A stretch of 64,000 nucleotides of DNA from Pseudorhodobacter sp. PARRP1 (GTDB lineage Bacteria; Pseudomonadota; Alphaproteobacteria; Rhodobacterales; Rhodobacteraceae), in assembly GCA_002256245.1 (NCBI GenBank), contig NKIU01000006.1, positions 62,001-126,000 of the forward strand. Reading direction: 5' to 3'. Position numbers and translations under genes: made by a program. This document shows positions 8,587 to 16,970 of this stretch, in pieces (the stretch's first letter is position 1; every line of letters starts with the position of its first letter). Below the pieces are notes generated by a model. That model saw only the letters and a list, made by a program, of their open reading frames with translations, did not search any database and was not told where the DNA came from.

Positions 8587-9006
8587 ATGGAAAGAACACA
8601 CGAAAAAGTAGGATACTTACCAAAAGGTAAGCCCGATGAAAGCACCGCCAAATCCCCCGATGCATTGTCGGCTGCGGTGGGGGTTGAAACGGTCATTCGG
8701 ATGCTGGAGGGCCGCTGGAAGCTAGTGATCCTGTTCCAGTTGTTTGGCGGCAAGTTGCTGCGGTTTTCCGAGTTGGAGCGGGCGATTCCGTCAATCTCGC
8801 AGAAGATGCTGATCCAGCAGTTGCGGCAGATGGAGGCGGACGGCATTGTCACCCGGCTGGTGCATCATCAGGTGCCGCCAAAGGTGGAATATGGCCTGAC
8901 GGCATGGGGACAATCGCTTTGCCCGGCACTGGATGCGTTGTTGCAATGGGCGGGCAATGCGCCGGGCGAGGTGAGCCTTGGCTTGGAACATTTCGTTCCG
9001 CGCTAA
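8587..9006 (+). CDS. HxlR-family transcriptional regulator
   Basis: Winged-helix DNA-binding protein of 139 residues with the MarR-like HxlR core: EGRWKLVILFQLFGGKLLRFSELERAIPSISQKMLIQQLRQMEADGIVTR. A Cys occurs in the C-terminal helix (GQSLCPALDALL), where some HxlR proteins sense electrophiles. It is divergent from the NTF2-SDR operon across a 69-bp gap, the usual arrangement for a local repressor or activator. It ends four bases from the convergent histidine kinase gene. Confidence 0.92.
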   Translation: MERTHEKVGYLPKGKPDESTAKSPDALSAAVGVETVIRMLEGRWKLVILFQLFGGKLLRFSELERAIPSISQKMLIQQLRQMEADGIVTRLVHHQVPPKVEYGLTAWGQSLCPALDALLQWAGNAPGEVSLGLEHFVPR

Positions 9007-9010
9007 GGGG

Positions 9011-10363
9011 TTATGTGGCAAGTTTCGGCCACAGCATCTCTACCGTCAGCCCCTTTTGCACCTCGGGCAGCGTCAGTTTTGCGCCGTGGCGGGCGGCGAT
9101 GGCGCGCACGAGGGCAAGGCCAAGACCGTGGCCTTGGATGCCGCGATCCTTGTCGCGAGTGGCGCGGGTGAAACGCTCGAACGCATCGTCGCGCAGATCG
9201 GGCGGCAGGCCGGGGCCGGTGTCGGCAAGGGTCAGGCGGTGGTGGTCGGGGTGCTGGGAGAGGGTAAGGGTGAGGGTATCGCCTGCCGTGCAGTATTTGA
9301 TGGCGTTGTCGATCAGGTTCGACAGCATTTGCGCGATCAGGTTGCGGTCGCCCAGAATATGCAGATCGGGCGTGCTGTGCAGGGTGCAGCGCAGGCCTTT
9401 GTCTTCGGCGAGCGGTTCATAAAGATCCCAGACTTCGGCTGTCACGGCGGACAGATCGACGGGCAGCAGGCCGCCGCCGCTGCCCTGATCGGCCTCGGCG
9501 CGCGAGATGTCGAGAAGCGAGTCGAACACCCGGATGGCGCGGCGCATCTCGGCCCGCAGATCGGCGGCAAGGGCGGGTTGGCCTTCGATCTGCGCCAGTT
9601 TCTGCATCATGCGGTTCAGCGGGGTGCGCAGTTCGTGCGCGATGGTGTCAGACAAACGGTGCGTGGCGCGGTTGAGGTTTTCGATACGGTCGAGCATGGC
9701 GTGAACATGGGTTTCCAAGAGGCCAAATTCATCGGGGCTGCGCGGGCCGGGGAGGCGGGCGGCAAGATCGCCGCTGGCCACCTGATCGGCAAGGCTGTTA
9801 AGGCGGCTGATGCGGGTCATCACCGATTTGGCCGCCAAGGTGCCGATAAGCGCGCCTGCGGCGAGCAGGACGATACCCAGCGCGGCCATACCTTTGCGCA
9901 GGCTGGCAAGGGTGGCATCGACAGGCTCGAGAGATCGGGCGACCAGCAAGGGAAAGCCCCCCGGCAGGATGCGGGCGACGCCCAGCCATTCGGTGCCGTT
10001 GTGGGTGAAGCGCTGCGCTTCGGCCCCCGAGAAATCGTCGTAGCTCGCGGTGGGGTCGCGGGCTTGGATACTGGCAGGCCATGTGGTTTCGGTGCCTGCC
10101 AGACGCTTGCCGTTGCGGTCTTGCAGCAGCAGCATCTCGCCGCCCGTGCTGGTGCGGTCGGTGATGGCCTGACGCAGCGCGATGATGCGGCGTTGTTGGT
10201 AAAGTGCAGAATAACCCGCCAGATCCGCGCTGAGGGCGGCGGTTGCGGCCTCGGTCAGTCGGGATTTCACAAGGCGGTATTGCAGGCCCATCGCCGCAAG
10301 CGACAACAGGCTGATGGCAAGTGCCATGATGGCGGCAAGTTTCAGGGTGGATCGCGCGATCAT
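9011..10363 (-). CDS. two-component sensor histidine kinase
   Basis: Membrane sensor of 450 residues: TM helix about 8-28, a periplasmic sensor region of about 125 residues, second TM about 157-178, HAMP linker to about 232, then the H-box SDTIAHELRTPLNR with His243 as the phosphorylation site. The ATPase part has NLIDNAIKYC, DTGPGLPP and GHGLGLALV. The start overlaps the response regulator stop by four bases. The upstream cotranscribed gene is a periplasmic PDZ protease and the divergent neighbour a multicopper oxidase, so envelope stress or copper is a plausible signal, but no ligand site is identifiable. Confidence 0.93.
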   Translation of the reverse strand: MIARSTLKLAAIMALAISLLSLAAMGLQYRLVKSRLTEAATAALSADLAGYSALYQQRRIIALRQAITDRTSTGGEMLLLQDRNGKRLAGTETTWPASIQARDPTASYDDFSGAEAQRFTHNGTEWLGVARILPGGFPLLVARSLEPVDATLASLRKGMAALGIVLLAAGALIGTLAAKSVMTRISRLNSLADQVASGDLAARLPGPRSPDEFGLLETHVHAMLDRIENLNRATHRLSDTIAHELRTPLNRMMQKLAQIEGQPALAADLRAEMRRAIRVFDSLLDISRAEADQGSGGGLLPVDLSAVTAEVWDLYEPLAEDKGLRCTLHSTPDLHILGDRNLIAQMLSNLIDNAIKYCTAGDTLTLTLSQHPDHHRLTLADTGPGLPPDLRDDAFERFTRATRDKDRGIQGHGLGLALVRAIAARHGAKLTLPEVQKGLTVEMLWPKLAT

Positions 10364-11055
10364 GGCGCGGGCAGCGGGGCGAAGACATAGCCCTCGCCGC
10401 GGGCGGTCTGGATGGCGTGCGATCCGGCGTCTTCCAGCTTGCGGCGCAGGCGACCGACATGGACATCGACAACATTGGTGCCGGGGTCGAAATGCAGGTG
10501 CCAGACGTTTTCCAGCAGTTGCATCCGTGTGACCACCTGCCCTGCGTTTTGCGCGAAATAAGTGATCAGTTCGAATTCTTTCGGCGACACGGCGACATGG
10601 GAGCGGTTGATGTGGACGGTGCGGGCCTTCATGCGGATTTCCAGCGCGCCGAACACCAGCAGGTCGTTGTCCTGCCCCTGCATGGTGGCGCGGCGCAGCA
10701 GGGCGCGCAGGCGGGCGCGCAGCTCTTCCGGCTCGAACGGTTTGGGCAGGTAATCGTCAGCGCCTTTCTCCAGCCCTTCCACCCGGTTGGCGGCGCGGCC
10801 CAAAGCGGACAGCACAAGGATCATGGCTTGCGCGCCAGTGCTGCGCATTCTGGCGATGGCTTCAACCCCGTCGCCACCCGGCAGCATCCGGTCAAGCACA
10901 ATGACGCGGAAGTCTTGCGCGCAAAGCGTGATACCTTCGGGCAGCGTGGTGGCGATGGTCGCAGCGCAGCCAAGCGCCTGCACCTCGTGTGCGATGGCAG
11001 CGGCGGTCTCGGGATCATCCTCGATGATCAGGATGCGGTCGGGTGCGGTGGTCAT
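10360..11055 (-). CDS. OmpR/PhoB-family response regulator
   Basis: Receiver domain (IIEDDPETAAA, phosphoacceptor Asp55 in VIVLDRMLP, Lys in YLPKPFEP) followed by a winged-helix domain (VSPKEFELITYFAQNAGQVV...VDVHVGRLRRKL...RGEGYVF), 231 residues in total. The partner kinase begins four bases inside its 3' end. The gene starts 25 bp after the PDZ protease stop, so all three are probably cotranscribed. Likely regulon candidates are its own operon and the divergent multicopper oxidase gene. Confidence 0.94.
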   Translation of the reverse strand: MTTAPDRILIIEDDPETAAAIAHEVQALGCAATIATTLPEGITLCAQDFRVIVLDRMLPGGDGVEAIARMRSTGAQAMILVLSALGRAANRVEGLEKGADDYLPKPFEPEELRARLRALLRRATMQGQDNDLLVFGALEIRMKARTVHINRSHVAVSPKEFELITYFAQNAGQVVTRMQLLENVWHLHFDPGTNVVDVHVGRLRRKLEDAGSHAIQTARGEGYVFAPLPAP

Positions 11056-11080
11056 GCGGGTTCCTTCGCTTCGGCTGATG

Positions 11081-12361
11081 TCAGAACACCACAACGTCGC
11101 GGTCAAGCACATTCGCGCCGCCGACGGGGTGAAGGGCTTTGCCGGTGGCCCAAGGGTCGATCAGCACGTGGCGGGTGCCGTTTGCGCTTTGGATCAGCAA
11201 AAGCACCGGCTGGGTGAAGGTTTGCTGCAACTGGGATTGCGCGGGTTGGCCGTCGATTTGCAGGATGGTGTCGTGGGCGGTCAGGCCTGCATTCAGCGCC
11301 GGTGAGTTGGGGGTGACGGCGGTGATCTGGGTTTGCTGAAGGCTGAGACCAAGGGTTTGCAGGGTGTATGCGCGGCGGCGCTGCGGTGTTGCGAGGTCGC
11401 GCAGGGTCAGCGGCGAGTCTGCGGTGGCGAGGTCTGCCATCAGGATCAGCACCGCCCCCGCGCGCAGGATTGTCAGATCAAGGCGGTTTTGCGCTTGGGC
11501 TGCCTGCAACGCGAAAGCGAGATCGCCGGGCGCGCTGAGAGGGGCTGCGTTGACGGCAAGGATCACATCGCCGGGGCGCAGGCCTGCGCGTTCGGCAAGG
11601 CCGCCCGTATCTGTGGCATCGACCAGCAATCCGGTGGGGGTGATGCCCAGCACCTGAGCCAGTTGGCGGCTGACCGGGCGGGCGGTGAGGCCAAGTTTCG
11701 GGATCGGTTGCAGGGTTTCGTCGATCAGGCCTTGCACGATGCGGGTAACGTCTGCGCTGGGGATGGCATAGGCGATGCCAACGAACATGCGGCTGCCATC
11801 GGCAATCTGGGCGTTCATGCCGACCAATGCCCCATTGGCATCTATCAGCGGCCCACCCGACGAGCCGGGATTGAGGGCGGCATCATGCTGGATCATGCGG
11901 ATCGGCGCGGCGGGGTCGGTTTGGCGCCCGAGCGCCGATATCCGGCCAGCGGTGGCGGTGAAATCGACATCGAGGGGTGCGCCCAGCGCCCAAACCTCGG
12001 CCCCCAACTGCGGCGGGTTGGGCGCGGCGATCAGGCCACCCGGCCCCGGCGCAATGGCAATCACCGCCACATCTCGGCTGGGATCGCTGGCGATCACGCG
12101 GGCGATTTGCTGTTGCCCTGCGGCATCCGTCAGGCGGACTTCGCGGGCCCCTCCCACCACATGCGCATTGCTGACGGCGACCGCGCCATCGCCCCACCGA
12201 AACGCCGAGCCGAGAAAGCGGTCTTCGGCGTCGGCGGTGTGGACGGTGAACACCGCAGCCATCGCGGCTTGCAGCATCGGCGCGTCAGAGGCTTGCGCAG
12301 GCAAGCACAGCAGGATGAGCGCACAGATGGCGCGGTGCAGGGTGATCAGGCAAAGGGGCAT
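11081..12361 (-). CDS. periplasmic HtrA/DegP-like serine protease with two PDZ domains
   Basis: Protein of 426 residues with a signal peptide (1-24, ending PAQA). The trypsin-like domain has His67 (SNAHVV), Asp97 (SRDVAVI) and Ser168 (NPGSSGGPL; most HtrA proteins read GNSGGP). Two PDZ-like regions follow, at about 215-305 (GLTARPVSRQLAQVLG...GDVILAVNAAP) and 340-420 (GLTAHDTILQIDGQPA). The start at 12361 gives a clean signal peptide. Its 3' end lies 25 bp from the response regulator, forming a protease-regulator-kinase unit. Probable envelope quality control or a regulated protease. Confidence 0.87.
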   Translation of the reverse strand: MPLCLITLHRAICALILLCLPAQASDAPMLQAAMAAVFTVHTADAEDRFLGSAFRWGDGAVAVSNAHVVGGAREVRLTDAAGQQQIARVIASDPSRDVAVIAIAPGPGGLIAAPNPPQLGAEVWALGAPLDVDFTATAGRISALGRQTDPAAPIRMIQHDAALNPGSSGGPLIDANGALVGMNAQIADGSRMFVGIAYAIPSADVTRIVQGLIDETLQPIPKLGLTARPVSRQLAQVLGITPTGLLVDATDTGGLAERAGLRPGDVILAVNAAPLSAPGDLAFALQAAQAQNRLDLTILRAGAVLILMADLATADSPLTLRDLATPQRRRAYTLQTLGLSLQQTQITAVTPNSPALNAGLTAHDTILQIDGQPAQSQLQQTFTQPVLLLIQSANGTRHVLIDPWATGKALHPVGGANVLDRDVVVF

Positions 12362-12450
12362 GAATATCCTCGGGTCAGGTCTTGGCGGCAAGGGTATCGC
12401 GGATGCGGCGGTGTGGCCCGTGACAAAGGCCGTCATGGCTCTGGCGGCGT

Positions 12451-12518
12451 GCAGAGGGGGCCAGCCCCCTCGCCCTTGCGGGCTCTCCCCCGGGATATTT
12501 GGGCAGAGAGGATGAACC
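12451..12518. repeat. GGGATATTT-type intergenic repeat, degenerate copy
   Basis: A hairpin with an 8-bp stem (GAGGGGGC/GCCCCCTC, 12454-12471) is followed by CCCCCGGGATATTT and GCAGAGAGGATGA. The GGGATATTT plus CAGAGAGGATG core is shared with copies near 16891, 23722 and 49601. The 289-bp gap (12362-12650) holding it has no gene; its right part must carry the multicopper oxidase promoter. Confidence 0.6.
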
Positions 12519-12650
12519 AGAGGGCGCAGAGGTGGTGGGGGCGGTCTGAAAGCAGACTGCCCGCGAAGATGTGACTGGGGCTGCGACATTTTCGGCAAGG
12601 CGCGCAGGGGAAATCCGCGCTATGATTTGGCAGATCAAGGAGTGTTGCCC

Positions 12651-14060
12651 ATGTTGATCCGCCCGACGCGCCGCCGCTTTCTGGCCTCTGCCGCCGCTGT
12701 GCCTTTTGCGGGGTTGGCGCGCCCGCTGCGCGCCGACGTGGCCGAGATGAGCATCAGCACGCGGCAGATCGAGGTGTTGGGGCGGGCGGCCACGGTTTAC
12801 GGCTTTAACGGCTACGATGGGCAGTTGGGCTTTTATGGCAGCGCCGGGGATCGGTTTCAGCTTGGCATGCAGAACGACACCGATATCGACGTGATCACGC
12901 ATTGGCACGGGCAGGTGATGGCGGCCGAGGGGCAGGACAGGGCCTATACCGGTGGCGGGGCGCTGGCACCGGGGGCGGTGGATCAGATGGATTTTGCGCT
13001 GACACCGGGCACGCACTGGATGCACGCGCATCAGTTGAGCGAGCAAGCGCTGATGGCCGCACCGATGATCTGCCGCGAGGCGGATGCGCCGGATGTTCAA
13101 GAGCATGTGATCATGCTGCATGATTTCAGTTTCCGTTCCCCGGAGGAAATTCTGGCCGATCTGGGTGGATCGGACATGCACGGCGGCGCGGGCGGGATGG
13201 CCGGGATGGATCATTCAGGCGGCGGCATGGCGGGTATGGATATGGATATGGGCGGGATGATCCATGCCAACGACGTGGCCTATGACGCCTATCTTGCCAA
13301 CGACCGCACATTGGCGGACCCCGAGGTGGTGCAGGTCGAGGCAGGCACGCGGGTGCGGCTGCGGATCATCAATGCGGGCACCGCGACGGCGTTCTGGATT
13401 GATCCGGGGGTTTTGCAATCGGAAGCGATTGCGGTCGATGGCAATGCTTGTGCGCCGTTGCAGGCCAAGGCCTATCCGATGGCGCAGGGGCAGCGGCTGG
13501 ATTTGATGGTGACGATCCCGCCGCAGGGCGGGGCGTTTCCGATCTTTGCCCAGGTGGAGGCGGCACGGATGCGCACCGGGATCGTGCTTGCAACGTCCGG
13601 CGCAAAGCTGGAGCGGTTGGATGACATGGCCGAGGTAGAGGCTCCGCACGTTGATGCCTCATTTGATGCCGGGTTGCGGGCGGTGGATGCGCTGCCCGAC
13701 CGGACAGGCCAGATGGCGCATCTGATGTTGGGCGAAGAAGCAGGCTATCGCTTTACCATCAACGGGAAGGTGCATGGCGAAGACACGCCGATTGCCGTCA
13801 AAGTGGGGGATCGGTTGGAGTTGATGTTCATGAATATGGGCATGATGATGCATCCGATGCACCTGCACGGCCATCATTTTCAGGTGGTCGATGTCGGGAT
13901 GGGGCGGTTCAACGGGCCGCGCCGCGATGTGGTGGCGGTGCCGCCGCAGGGGATGGTGACGGTGGCGGTTGATCTGGATAAGCCGGGCAGTTGGTATCTG
14001 CATTGTCACCACCTTTACCATATGGCGACGGGGATGATGACAGAGGTGCGGGTCGCCTGA
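12651..14060 (+). CDS. multicopper oxidase, Tat-exported, Met-rich
   Basis: CueO/CopA-like laccase-fold oxidase of 469 residues. The N-terminus RRRFLASAAAVPFAG is a twin-arginine signal. Copper ligands are intact: HWHG (84-87), HAHQ (125-128), HPMHLHGH and HCHHLYHMATGM near the C-terminus. A Met/His/Gly-rich insert at about 176-205 (DMHGGAGGMAGMDHSGGGMA) suggests cuprous-ion binding. The usual role is periplasmic Cu(I) oxidation and copper tolerance. The ATG at 12651 has AAGGAG eight bases upstream. It is divergent from the protease/two-component operon. Confidence 0.92.
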   Translation: MLIRPTRRRFLASAAAVPFAGLARPLRADVAEMSISTRQIEVLGRAATVYGFNGYDGQLGFYGSAGDRFQLGMQNDTDIDVITHWHGQVMAAEGQDRAYTGGGALAPGAVDQMDFALTPGTHWMHAHQLSEQALMAAPMICREADAPDVQEHVIMLHDFSFRSPEEILADLGGSDMHGGAGGMAGMDHSGGGMAGMDMDMGGMIHANDVAYDAYLANDRTLADPEVVQVEAGTRVRLRIINAGTATAFWIDPGVLQSEAIAVDGNACAPLQAKAYPMAQGQRLDLMVTIPPQGGAFPIFAQVEAARMRTGIVLATSGAKLERLDDMAEVEAPHVDASFDAGLRAVDALPDRTGQMAHLMLGEEAGYRFTINGKVHGEDTPIAVKVGDRLELMFMNMGMMMHPMHLHGHHFQVVDVGMGRFNGPRRDVVAVPPQGMVTVAVDLDKPGSWYLHCHHLYHMATGMMTEVRVA

Positions 14061-14170
14061 TGACAGATGACAAATGCTGTCAGCGGTGTTTCTGAACTTT
14101 ACAGGCGCCGTGCTGCACCGCATCTTTCGACGCGACGGCCCTTGCGCCGTTCTTAGCCCAAGGTCTCGCC

Positions 14171-14755
14171 ATGCTGCGCCTGACGTCATTGCTTGCCGTG
14201 TTGGCGCTGCCGGCGCTGGCCGCTCCGCCGTCGGGGGTGAAGGTGGCGGAACTTTCGGCGCAGCTTTATGCGGCTGGGATGCAGGCTGGCGATCCGATGC
14301 TGCTGATTGCGGCGGCAAAGCTGCGCAAGCAGATCACGTTTCGCGGCAACGGCGCGGCTCCGCTTGGCTGGGGCGCGATGCTGGCGCAGGCCGAGACATT
14401 GGCGGCAAACGATGAGGCGCTGCTGGCGCTGATCGGCGATGTGCGTGCGGAAAGCCTGAAGGGCGTGGCCTCGGGGCCGATGTATCAGATTGGCGCATTG
14501 GCGCGCGGCGGGATTGATACCTTCCCCGGCATGGGCTTTGCGACAGGGGATTACGCCGAGATTTATGTCGAGGCCAAGACGGACACCGACCTGAACCTTG
14601 AGGTGCGCGACAGCACCGGCCGGGTGGTTTGTGTCGATACCGATCCGTCACCGATTGCCTATTGCGGCTGGACGCCTGCGGGCGCCGGCGATGTTGTGGT
14701 GCAGGTGGAAAACGCAGGGTCGCAGGCGACCGGCTATGCCTTGATGACGAATTGA
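14171..14755 (+). CDS. secreted protein with pre-peptidase C-terminal-like domain, caspase partner
   Basis: Protein of 194 residues with a signal peptide (1-17, ending ALAA), a helical middle (VAELSAQLYAAGMQAGDPMLLIAAAKLRKQ) and a C-terminal beta sandwich (YAEIYVEAKTDTDLNLEVRDSTG...GDVVVQVENAG). The latter resembles pre-peptidase C-terminal domains of secreted proteases. Two Cys (VVCVDTD, AYCGW) could form a disulfide. It lies four bases before the second caspase gene and is surely cotranscribed. A role as inhibitor, chaperone or substrate-recruiting subunit is possible but unproven. Confidence 0.8.
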   Translation: MLRLTSLLAVLALPALAAPPSGVKVAELSAQLYAAGMQAGDPMLLIAAAKLRKQITFRGNGAAPLGWGAMLAQAETLAANDEALLALIGDVRAESLKGVASGPMYQIGALARGGIDTFPGMGFATGDYAEIYVEAKTDTDLNLEVRDSTGRVVCVDTDPSPIAYCGWTPAGAGDVVVQVENAGSQATGYALMTN

Positions 14756-14759
14756 CGCC

Positions 14760-16823
14760 ATGACACTCAGCCACACCTTGCGCGCGGGATTTGTGGCGGC
14801 GGTTCTGGCCGGGGCGGCGCTGCCTGCCCTTGCCCGCGAGAACTTTGCGCTGCTGATCGGCGCTGCAGACTATAAGAACCTGGACCAGAAATACTGGCTG
14901 AAAGGCCCCGCCAACGATGTGCGGCTGGTGCAGACCTATCTGACCACGCAAAGCCCGGTGCCGTTTGCGCCGCAGGATGTGATCGTGCTGGCCGATGGGG
15001 TAACGGGCGCGCAAGCCCCGACTTTGGCCGCGATCCGGGCTGCGGTGGCCGATCTGACGGCGCGGGTGCATCCCGGCGATTTCGTTTACCTGCATTTTTC
15101 GGGTCACGGCTCGCAATCGCCGGCGCTGCATCCCGAGACGGAACTGGACGGGCTGGACGAGACCTTCATGCCATCCGACATCGGACCATGGGAAAACGCC
15201 GTGGGCACCGTGCAGAACGCCCTCGTCGATGATGAGATCGGAGCGATGATCGACGGGTTGCGCGCCAAGGGGGCCGATGTCTGGGCGGTGTTTGACAGTT
15301 GCCATTCGGGCACGGTGACGCGCGCGCTGGACGAAGACGACGTGCGGCTGCGCGAACTGCCGCCCGAGGCTTTGGGGATTCCGGCAGCGTTGATGGAGGT
15401 TTCAACGCGCGCCTTGCCGAAGGTCGAGGCACCTTTTGAGCAGGCCGAGGCTGCCGGAATGGGCAGCTACGTCGCGTTCTTTGCCGCGCAAACCAACGAA
15501 GTGACGCCCGAGAAAAACCTGCCCAAAGGCAAGCCGGGGCGGGTGCCGCAGGGGGTGTTCACCTATACCTTGTTCGAGGTGCTGGCGCAGAATCCGGGCG
15601 CGAGTTACGGGCAGATCGGGCAGGAAGTGTTGCGGTCTTATGCCACCAAGCGGCTGGCGACCACGACGCCGATGTTCGAGGGCGATCTGGATCGGGTGGC
15701 GTTTTCCGGCACCAAACAGGACCGGGTCGCGCAATGGTCTGCCAGTGTCGATGGCGATGTTTTCACCATCTCGGCCGGGTCTTTGCACGGCCTGACCGAA
15801 GGCGCCGTGCTTGCGGTGATGGCGAAGGCAACCGACGGCGATGACGCGGCGCTCGGCTATGTGAAACTGACCTCGGTCGAGACGTTCAGCGCGCAAGGTC
15901 AGGCTGTTGCCGGGGATAAACCGCTGCCCTCCGATCTGCCGAAGGGGTTCATGCTGCGCAAGATCGGCAGCGATGTGGATTTCAGCCTGACGGTGGCCCT
16001 GCCCGCCCAGCAGGATTCTGCGGTTAGGGCGGCATTGGACGCTGCGATGAGGGCGTTGCTGGCGGCCTCGGGCCCCCGGCTGGTCTATGTGCCTGCGGGA
16101 GCCGAGGCCGATCTGCGGCTGGCGGTGATCAAAGACAGCCCGCGCCCGGATGCGATCTGGGTGCTGCCCGCCAGCGGGTTGGTGGCGGATTATGCGACCA
16201 CGCCTTCCGTGTCCACCAGCGACAAGGATGCGACCGCGCTGGGGGAAACCTTGGCCGACACGCTGACCACGATGGCCCGCGCGATCAATCTGCAAAAGCT
16301 GGGTGCGGCGGTGGGTGCGGGCAGCCTGAATGTCGATGTGGCGTTGTTGACGGGCAAGAACAAGAACGCACTTCAAGTGGCCAAACCCGCCGAGGTGCCA
16401 CATTTGGTGCCTGATGATCAGGTGCATATTCTGGCACGCAACAACATGGATCAACCCGTTGATATCAATGTTCTTTATATTGCAGCAGACTTTGCGATCA
16501 GCCATTGGTTTTCGGGCAGGTTACAGCCCGGCGATACGCTGAAAAAGGGGCTGTTCAAGATCGGCACGGATGTTTTGGGCGACGAGCGGATGATCGTGGT
16601 GCTGACCCCTGCCCTGCCGCAATCTCCGGTCGAGGATCTGAGTTTTCTGGCGCAGGATGCGCTGGACACCACACGATCCTTGGGTGGATCAAGCCTTTCC
16701 GCGGCCTTGGGGGAAGCGGGTTTCGGACAAACCACCCGCAGCGCGATGGCGCTGGAGGATGACACGACCGGCCCCGCGCCGGGGATCATCGAATTGGAAT
16801 TGCGCACGGGTCTGGCAGAGTAG
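14760..16823 (+). CDS. secreted caspase-family (peptidase C14) protein, paralogue 2
   Basis: Protein of 687 residues: signal peptide 1-26 (ending PALA), then a caspase-like domain with NFALLIGAADYKNL, KGPANDVRLV, catalytic His116 (LHFSGHGSQ) and Cys181 (VFDSCHSGT). A region binding or shaping the S1 pocket (LDGLDETFMPSD) follows the His. Residues about 560-640 (DQVHILARNNMDQPVDINVLYIAADFAI) match the C-terminal module of the first caspase at 4330. Its upstream partner is the secreted beta-sandwich protein rather than a protease. Periplasmic location argues against a simple cytoplasmic cell-death role. Confidence 0.88.
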   Translation: MTLSHTLRAGFVAAVLAGAALPALARENFALLIGAADYKNLDQKYWLKGPANDVRLVQTYLTTQSPVPFAPQDVIVLADGVTGAQAPTLAAIRAAVADLTARVHPGDFVYLHFSGHGSQSPALHPETELDGLDETFMPSDIGPWENAVGTVQNALVDDEIGAMIDGLRAKGADVWAVFDSCHSGTVTRALDEDDVRLRELPPEALGIPAALMEVSTRALPKVEAPFEQAEAAGMGSYVAFFAAQTNEVTPEKNLPKGKPGRVPQGVFTYTLFEVLAQNPGASYGQIGQEVLRSYATKRLATTTPMFEGDLDRVAFSGTKQDRVAQWSASVDGDVFTISAGSLHGLTEGAVLAVMAKATDGDDAALGYVKLTSVETFSAQGQAVAGDKPLPSDLPKGFMLRKIGSDVDFSLTVALPAQQDSAVRAALDAAMRALLAASGPRLVYVPAGAEADLRLAVIKDSPRPDAIWVLPASGLVADYATTPSVSTSDKDATALGETLADTLTTMARAINLQKLGAAVGAGSLNVDVALLTGKNKNALQVAKPAEVPHLVPDDQVHILARNNMDQPVDINVLYIAADFAISHWFSGRLQPGDTLKKGLFKIGTDVLGDERMIVVLTPALPQSPVEDLSFLAQDALDTTRSLGGSSLSAALGEAGFGQTTRSAMALEDDTTGPAPGIIELELRTGLAE

Positions 16824-16833
16824 GGTGTTGGCT

Positions 16834-16918
16834 TTCACCTGTTCTTAAATATCCCCGCCGGAGGCATCCGGCATTTGCCGAAGGAGCCTCCGGCGGGGAT
16901 ACTTAAGAACAGGTGAAA
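16834..16918. repeat. long inverted repeat (GGGGATA palindrome)
   Basis: Left arm 16834-16865 and right arm 16886-16918 are inverted copies of about 32 bp (TTTCACCTGTTCTTAA... and ...TTAAGAACAGGTGAAA) with the core CCCCGCCG/CGGCGGGGATA; there is one indel and one mismatch. It lies between the convergent caspase 2 and iolG genes and may act as a bidirectional terminator. The same core recurs at 23658-23745. Confidence 0.85.
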
Positions 16919-16970
16919 TGCAAAGCGCGGCAGGGTTTCCACCGCCGCGCCTTGCCCGCTTGGATCGAAA

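Noticed and set aside
4330-16823. Caspase operons as an abortive-infection anti-phage system
   Set aside because: Both caspases and both partners have signal peptides, and there is no NTPase sensor, toxin, phage or mobile-element context, so a cytoplasmic suicide system is not supported.
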